In this document: piece after piece, positions 59,593 to 64,000 of the stretch
Layout: each line of letters opens with the position of its first letter
Numbering within the stretch: the stretch's first letter is position 1
Assembly: GCA_035447065.1 (NCBI GenBank)
Contig: DAOTGJ010000013.1
Span: 1 to 64,000 of the forward strand
Direction of reading: 5' to 3'
Source: CALEMW01 sp035447065
Lineage (GTDB): Bacteria; Krumholzibacteriota; Krumholzibacteriia; LZORAL124-64-63
DNA: 64,000 nt
Position numbers and translations under genes: made by a program
The notes under the pieces: generated by a model
What the model was told of the DNA's origin: nothing
Database searches by the model: none
Seen by the model: the letters and a program-made list of their open reading frames with translations, nothing else

Positions 59593-60681
59593 ATGCGCCG
59601 CAACATGATTCTCGTTATCAGCCTCCTCGTGCTCACCGCCCAGGCCCACGCCGGCACCGGCATCAACCTCTACGGCCTCTCCTGGCATCCGGATCGGGAC
59701 GAGGTGGAGCGCTACGACTACCAGGAGACCCACCCCGGTCTCGGATTCCAGAGAGATGTGATGGTGGGCGAGCGCAGCCGCCTCGCTCTGGAGGCGGGCA
59801 TCCTGGACGACTCCTCCCGCAACCTCAACTTCCACGGAGGCCTGTCCTACCGCCATCAGGCGTGGGGGCCGCTGTGGGCGGGGGCTGCGCTCTTCATCTC
59901 AGGCAGCAAGAGCGACTTCGACGGAGAGCCGGTGGGCGCGCTCCTCCCGCTGGCCACCCTGGTGACCGACCTGGGCGAGCTGAGCTGGACCTACGTTCCG
60001 GACACCAGCCGTCACCACGATTCCGGCGCCGTGCTCATGTACGCCACCCTCTTTCCTTGGGGGCGCACCCCGGCCGGTCATGGACGGGGTTCTCCGTACG
60101 ATGGCCTGCGCCGCGGGCTGGAGTTCCGGCTCGATCCCTCGGACGGACTGGATCAGTTCCGTTCCGTGGCGTTCGTTTTCCGACAGGTGGATCCCGCTGC
60201 CGGCGGGTTCCGCGTGGGCATCGAGTACAGCGGTAGGATCCGAGATCGTGATCGGAGCGGAGCCGACCCGGATCCCGAATATGTTCCGGTCAATTCCGAG
60301 GAAGACTGGACCTCGAACTCCGCTTCCGTCTTCTGGGAAGCCCTCGATTTCCATGGTTCCGCCAAACGGGTCCGCGCCGTGACCGGCCTGGGCTGTTCGC
60401 TCGGCCACACCCTCATCTCCGAGTACGCAGCGGATTCGTCGGGGTATTTTAGATCCACCGTGCAGGTCGGCTGGTCCTTGGGACTCCGCGGCTCGCTGGG
60501 GGCGGAATGGAGGGTCGCGGAGGATCTGGTGCTCACGGCCGATACCTACGGCACCCTCTCTCTGCAGCGTGACGTCATCGATCAGCGGTACGAAAGCGGG
60601 CGGACCTATCGGACCGTGACCAAGGAATGGGGCATCAACGCCGTCGGGGCTTCCTTGGGGCTCGTCCTCTACTACGACTAG
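59593..60681 (+). CDS. Outer-membrane-like exported protein of unknown function
   Basis: A 362-residue protein. The ATG at 59593 has GGGAG upstream and opens the signal peptide M-R-R-N-M-I-L-V-I-S-L-L-V-L-T-A-Q-A-H-A. The mature chain alternates short amphipathic strands and turns (G-I-N-L-Y-G-L-S-W-H-P-D-R-D, A-G-A-A-L-F-I-S-G, L-G-L-R-G-S-L-G-A-E-W) and ends G-L-V-L-Y-Y-D, which suggests an outer-membrane barrel of modest size. I recognise no family. Composition is somewhat less GC-rich than the flanking genes. The stop converges with the response-regulator stop three bases away. Confidence 0.7.
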   Translation: MRRNMILVISLLVLTAQAHAGTGINLYGLSWHPDRDEVERYDYQETHPGLGFQRDVMVGERSRLALEAGILDDSSRNLNFHGGLSYRHQAWGPLWAGAALFISGSKSDFDGEPVGALLPLATLVTDLGELSWTYVPDTSRHHDSGAVLMYATLFPWGRTPAGHGRGSPYDGLRRGLEFRLDPSDGLDQFRSVAFVFRQVDPAAGGFRVGIEYSGRIRDRDRSGADPDPEYVPVNSEEDWTSNSASVFWEALDFHGSAKRVRAVTGLGCSLGHTLISEYAADSSGYFRSTVQVGWSLGLRGSLGAEWRVAEDLVLTADTYGTLSLQRDVIDQRYESGRTYRTVTKEWGINAVGASLGLVLYYD

Positions 60682-60684
60682 CCC

Positions 60685-61374
60685 CTAAACCTCCAACCGA
60701 TACCCCACCCCATGCACCGTAACAATGTGCCTGGGCCGCCCCGGATCCTCCTCCAGGATCTTCCTCAAATTCAAAATGAAATTGTCCACCGTCCGCGTCG
60801 TGGGATACGCATCATACCCCCACACCCGGTCCAAAATCGTCCGCCGCTTCACCGGCTCCCCCGCCTTCTCGAACAGCACCCGCAGGATCAGGGCCTCCTT
60901 CTCCTTCAGGTCCACCGTCCCGGTCGGCGTCTGCACCTTCATGGCGTTCAGATCCACCTGGCACTTGCCCACCGCCAGCAGCTTGGGCGCCGACGTCTCG
61001 CGGATCCATTCCTGGCGGCGGAAGATGCCCTTGATGCGGGCCAGGAGCTCCTGGAGGTTGAAGGGCTTGGTGATGTAGTCGTCGCCGCCCATCTCCAGGC
61101 CGCGGATGCGCTCCTCGTCGCGGCCGCGGGCGGTGAGGAAGAGCACCGGCACGCGGTCGCCCTCCTCGCGGATGCGGCGGCAGAACTCGAAGCCGTCCAT
61201 GCCGGGCAGCATGACGTCCAGCAGGATGAGGTTCACCCCGCCGCGCTTCCAGTAGTGCATGCCCTCCTCGGCGGTCACGGCCATGACGGGCTCGTAGCCC
61301 TCCAGCTCCAGGTTGAGCCGCAGGCCGTCGGCCAGATGCTCGTCGTCCTCGACGACCAGGATGCGCGGGTTCAT
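60685..61374 (-). CDS. OmpR/PhoB-family response regulator
   Basis: A 229-residue regulator. The receiver domain has the acidic pair V-V-E-D-D, the phosphorylated D53 in L-L-D-V-M-L-P-G-M-D-G, T-A-R and the K in D-D-Y-I-T-K-P-F. A winged-helix DNA-binding domain occupies about 130-229 (L-K-E-K-E-A-L-I-L-R-V-L, R-V-W-G-Y-D-A-Y-P-T-T-R-T-V-D, H-G-V-G-Y-R). The start overlaps the stop of the kinase gene in ATGA, so the two are coupled partners. Target genes are unknown; the divergent peptide locus is the nearest candidate. Confidence 0.96.
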   Translation of the reverse strand: MNPRILVVEDDEHLADGLRLNLELEGYEPVMAVTAEEGMHYWKRGGVNLILLDVMLPGMDGFEFCRRIREEGDRVPVLFLTARGRDEERIRGLEMGGDDYITKPFNLQELLARIKGIFRRQEWIRETSAPKLLAVGKCQVDLNAMKVQTPTGTVDLKEKEALILRVLFEKAGEPVKRRTILDRVWGYDAYPTTRTVDNFILNLRKILEEDPGRPRHIVTVHGVGYRLEV

Positions 61375-62477
61375 GCGTCCTCCTCGCAGGCGGGCAGGTC
61401 CAGGGTGAAGGTGGAGCCGCGGCCCTCCTCGCTCTCCAGCTCGACGGCGCCGCCCATGCCCTCCACGTAGCGCCGGACAAGATACAGTCCCAGGCCGGAT
61501 CCGCGCGGGCGCTTGTTCAGCGAGCCCGACGGCGCGTCCAGCCGCGTGAAGCTCTCGAAGATGCGCTGGCGGTCCTTGCGGGCGATGCCCGGGCCCTCGT
61601 CCGCCACGGACAGGCGGTGGCGCTTGCCGCGCGTCTCCAGAGCGATGGTGATGCGCGCCGGCGGGGGGCTGTACACCGCGGCGTTGCGCACCAGGTTGCG
61701 CAGGGCCAGGGAGAAGCCCTCGCGGTCGCCGCGCACGAACCGGCCCTGGGGCAGGTCCGTGGCCACGCGCGCGCCCATGCCGTCCAGCATGGGGGCCATG
61801 TCCTCCAGCACCAGCTGGGTCTCGTGGGCCAGGTCCAGCACCGCGTCGCGGTCGCGGCCCAGCTCCTCCTCGCGGCTCACGGCCAGCACCTGCTCCACCA
61901 TGCCCTCCAGGCGCTCCACGTCCTCCAGCATGGTGGCGCGGATGCGGCGGGCCTTGGCCTCGTCCAGATCGGGACGGTTGAGGGTCTCCGTGTAGAGGCG
62001 CAGGCTGGCCAGGGGCGTCTTGAACTCGTGGGTGGCGCCGGCCAGGAAGAGCTCGCGGGCCTTCTTGAAGTCGCGCTCGCGGCGGAAGGCCAGCGTGAGC
62101 ACGGTGGTGCCGGCGAAGAGCAGGAGCATGAAGAACGCGCCTTCTGTCATGAACATGCGGCGGCGGCGCTTGGCCTCGTGGTGGATGGCCTCGTGGACCT
62201 TCATGTCCACCTGCACGTCCCAGTCACGGCCGTTCCAGACGAAGCGCAGGTAGGGGTAGCGCTCGCCCAGCACGCTCACCGGGTCGTGGGCCACGTCGGG
62301 CACCGTGGTGATGAGGTAGGCGGCGTGGAGGCGGTCCGTGGTCAGGCGCTGCAGCATGTAGCGCTCGTAGTTCCGGCCCTCCTGGGTCATGTAGTAGACC
62401 CACCAGATCCCGATGGTGACGATCAGCGTCACCAGGATCCCGTAGACCAGTCCCAGGTTGTTCTGCAGTCGGCGCAT
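61371..62477 (-). CDS. Membrane sensor histidine kinase
   Basis: A 368-residue kinase. The ATG at 62477 follows GAGGAG; the frame to 62621 is unsupported. TM1 is at about 8-30 and TM2 at about 112-130, enclosing a short 80-residue periplasmic sensor with P-D-V-A-H-D-P. HisKA shows the phosphoacceptor in G-A-T-H-E-F-K-T-P-L-A-S-L. The ATPase has N-L-V-R-N-A-A-V-Y-S, D-E-G-P-G-I-A and G-S-G-L-G-L-Y-L-V. There is no HAMP; a short charged linker joins TM2 to HisKA. It is the partner of the regulator at 60685. Signal unknown. Confidence 0.95.
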   Translation of the reverse strand: MRRLQNNLGLVYGILVTLIVTIGIWWVYYMTQEGRNYERYMLQRLTTDRLHAAYLITTVPDVAHDPVSVLGERYPYLRFVWNGRDWDVQVDMKVHEAIHHEAKRRRRMFMTEGAFFMLLLFAGTTVLTLAFRRERDFKKARELFLAGATHEFKTPLASLRLYTETLNRPDLDEAKARRIRATMLEDVERLEGMVEQVLAVSREEELGRDRDAVLDLAHETQLVLEDMAPMLDGMGARVATDLPQGRFVRGDREGFSLALRNLVRNAAVYSPPPARITIALETRGKRHRLSVADEGPGIARKDRQRIFESFTRLDAPSGSLNKRPRGSGLGLYLVRRYVEGMGGAVELESEEGRGSTFTLDLPACEEDA

Positions 62478-62630
62478 GGCGGCTCCTCGGTGGCGCGCAT
62501 GGTAGCAGGCGGGCGCCGCGGCGTCACCTGTCCCCGCCGGGCGACGTCGGCCGCCGCGGGCGTGAGCGGGCGCGGACGCGACCGCGGCGCGCAACGTCGT
62601 CCCTGCCCTGGAAAACCGCAAGATTCCGCG

Positions 62631-62647
62631 TTGGGCCCCTCCTTGCT
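62631..62647 (+). promoter_or_regulatory. Candidate sigma-54 promoter for the peptide gene
   Basis: TTGGGCCCCTCCTTGCT has GG and GC separated by exactly ten bases and the TTGC-T of the -12 element, as in sigma-54 promoters. The -24 part deviates from TGGCAC at two positions. It is 62 bases before the ATG at 62709, in the divergent gap with the histidine kinase. No enhancer-binding protein gene is in view. Confidence 0.35.
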
Positions 62648-62708
62648 ATCTCCGCCGCGATGCCGTGGCCGAGGGGGCCGCGGCCCCATCCCAACGTGGA
62701 GGTACCCC

Positions 62709-62897
62709 ATGCCGAAGTCCCATCCCATCGACGAGAGCCTGGCCCGCCTGGGCGTGGAGGAGCTGGAGGAGCGCCTGGAGTTCGCGCCCATCCTGGCCGG
62801 CGACGGCGTCGTGGGCGCCCACGACTGCTGCAGCAACTTCTGCAGCTGCGAGGTGAAGCTGCCGGAGATCGTGGACGGCAAGCCGATCCTGGGCTGA
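62709..62897 (+). CDS. Candidate RiPP precursor: 62-residue Cys-rich peptide with helical leader-like half
   Basis: A 62-codon gene with GGAGGT five bases before the ATG. Residues 1-30 are leader-like: P-I-D-E-S-L-A-R-L-G, then V-E-E-L-E-E-R-L-E-F-A-P, an acidic amphipathic helix of the kind recognised by modifying enzymes. After A-G-D-G-V-V-G-A-H-D comes the Cys cluster C40-C41-S-N-F-C45-S-C47, followed by V-K-L-P-E-I-V-D-G-K-P-I-L-G. It is not a typical export signal, zinc finger or metallothionein. The following gene in the same direction is an acyltransferase homologue, and a stem-loop lies between them. The RiPP call is inference; a small iron- or copper-binding protein is the main alternative. 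Modifying enzymes would have to lie beyond the right edge. Confidence 0.6.
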   Translation: MPKSHPIDESLARLGVEELEERLEFAPILAGDGVVGAHDCCSNFCSCEVKLPEIVDGKPILG

Positions 62898-62909
62898 TCC
62901 CGCGCGTCG

Positions 62910-62936
62910 GGGCGCCCTCCGTGCCGGGGGGCGCCC
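62910..62936 (+). terminator. Stem-loop between peptide gene and downstream gene, possible attenuator
   Basis: GGGCGCCC at 62910-62917 pairs with GGGCGCCC at 62929-62936 across an 11-base loop. No U-run follows. Such leaky hairpins after precursor genes keep the peptide transcript in excess of downstream genes. Confidence 0.4.
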
Positions 62937-62968
62937 ACCCGTCTTCCACCCGTGCCGAGGAGCATGCC

Positions 62969-64000
62969 GTGACCCCATCGCACCCATCGCGCAGCGCCCG
63001 GGCCTGGGCCCTGTGGAACCTGCGCGCCCTGCAGCCCCATGCCGACGCCGCCACGCTGGCGCAGCTCGAGGCCCGCCGCGAGCGCATCCGGGCCCTGGAG
63101 GAACGCGTGCTGACCCGGGGCCGCGGCGACACGGCCGGACTGCTGCGCGACGCCCGCGCCTTCTTCCAGGCCCACCCCGAGCTGCGCCGCGGGCTCGTGC
63201 TCTCGCTGCACATGGGACCGTACGGCCTGCTGCCGGCCCTGTACCTGGCGGCGGGGGTGGAGCCGTCGGTGGTGCTGGACGGCGCGGCGCTGGAACGCAT
63301 CCGTCCCGACGTGGAGCGGCGGCGCGGTCAGCTGGGCCTGAGCGGGGCCATCCGCTGGATCACCACGGACCGGCCCCTGTTCGCCGTGCGCATGCTGCGC
63401 GACCTGCGCGCCGGCACGCCCGTGGTGGTCTTCCTGGACGGCAACGCCGGCGCCGGCGGCCTGCGCGCCACCCGCGACGACGGCATGCCCTATCGGCTGC
63501 CCGGCCGCACCATCCGCGTGCGCACGGGCCTGGGGCGGCTCATCCGCCGCACGGGCTGTCCGGTGCACGCCGTGTCCGTGCGCTGGCGCGACGACGGCGG
63601 CCTGGCCTGGCGCTGCGTCCGGCCGGGGGAGTGGAATCATCGCGCCACCGCGCGGCAGATCACCCGCCAGCTCTACGACTGGCTCTTCGACGAGGTGGCC
63701 CGTTCCCCGGAGCAGTGGGGCTTCTGGCCCATGCTGGCGCGCACCAGCGAGTGCTTCACCAGCGCGGCCCTGGCCGGGGGCGAAGGACCCGAGGTGCTGG
63801 CGGCGCGCCGCGCGCGGTTCGCCGGCGCTCGGGAGCGGGCCGCGACCGTGCGCGCCCGGCTGGCCGCGGGCGTGCAGGTCTGGGAGCCCGACATCCTGGC
63901 GGATCAGGAGCGCCAGCGCTTCTGGACCGCCGCCGGTCTGCGCGACGAAGACCTGACCGCCCTGCGCGACGCCGAGCCCACCCTGGACGAGCTCGCCGCC
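62969..64000 (+). CDS. LpxL/HtrB-like acyltransferase-family protein, 3' truncated by the window
   Basis: Open for 344 codons to the right edge, from a GTG at 62969 with GAGGAG six bases upstream. Residues about 75-95 read G-L-V-L-S-L-H-M-G-P-Y-G-L-L-P, then V-V-L-D-G-A, P-V-V-V-F-L-D-G-N-A-G-A-G-G, and G-R-T-I-R-V-R-T-G-L-G-R-L-I-R-R-T-G-C-P-V, the layout of lysophospholipid/lipid A acyltransferases. The catalytic H-x4-D/E is changed: the residue five after His is Gly, so normal acyl transfer is doubtful. No N-terminal membrane helix is seen. The C-terminal 80 residues beyond the acyltransferase fold are charged and helical. It lies 71 bases after the peptide gene and is probably cotranscribed. 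Confidence 0.75.
   Translation, partial: MTPSHPSRSARAWALWNLRALQPHADAATLAQLEARRERIRALEERVLTRGRGDTAGLLRDARAFFQAHPELRRGLVLSLHMGPYGLLPALYLAAGVEPSVVLDGAALERIRPDVERRRGQLGLSGAIRWITTDRPLFAVRMLRDLRAGTPVVVFLDGNAGAGGLRATRDDGMPYRLPGRTIRVRTGLGRLIRRTGCPVHAVSVRWRDDGGLAWRCVRPGEWNHRATARQITRQLYDWLFDEVARSPEQWGFWPMLARTSECFTSAALAGGEGPEVLAARRARFAGARERAATVRARLAAGVQVWEPDILADQERQRFWTAAGLRDEDLTALRDAEPTLDELAA

Overview
The window is high-GC DNA, visibly around 70% in most genes, from a Gram-negative, chemotactic, heme-rich bacterium. It reads like an uncultured member of the FCB superphylum (Krumholzibacteriota / Eisenbacteria-like). That placement is inference. It rests on many secreted proteins with FlgD-type C-terminal sorting domains, FG-GAP/ASPIC-UnbV and beta-helix exoproteins, an outer-membrane barrel and large multihaem cytochromes. 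Three runs of exactly 100 N show a draft scaffold. One of them (54174-54273) is an artefact, because the same 55 bases stand on both sides.

Region 1 (1-27 kb) mixes secreted exoproteins, signalling and housekeeping genes. It holds a lamin-tail protein cut by the window edge, two chemoreceptors, two large beta-helix proteins, a secreted GH57-type hydrolase with a starch-binding-like module, an M1 aminopeptidase, MgtC, a dNTPase, carbonic anhydrase, ThiI and glucose-6-phosphate isomerase. A DUF3800 gene of different composition sits at 9.8-10.6 kb.

Region 2 (27.4-35 kb) is a patch of secreted proteins whose DNA looks clearly less GC-rich. It carries a 1457-residue mosaic exoprotein and several proteins sharing a short C-terminal signature (LK-x-x-[FY]-R).

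Region 3 (35-59 kb) is the most coherent part. A minus-strand operon hemE-hemN-hemH-hemY-hemX-hemA and a second operon hemC-hemD-hemB-hemL together encode every step from glutamyl-tRNA to protohaem. Between them lies an electron-transfer locus. It comprises a hexahaem cytochrome with an NHL propeller protein, a five-gene coupled operon (outer-membrane barrel, two CsgG/FlgO-like envelope proteins, a PpiC-type chaperone, and a 1019-residue cytochrome with 42 candidate haem sites), and a divergent heptahaem cytochrome. The obvious reading is an extracellular electron conduit with its own cofactor supply beside it.

Region 4 (59-64 kb) has an HNH fragment at an assembly gap, an outer-membrane-like protein, and an OmpR/histidine-kinase pair. 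At the right edge is a 62-codon peptide gene with a helical leader-like half and a CC-x3-C-x-C core, followed by an LpxL-like acyltransferase homologue that leaves the window. This looks like the start of an undescribed peptide natural-product locus. No tRNA, rRNA, CRISPR array or insertion sequence was found.
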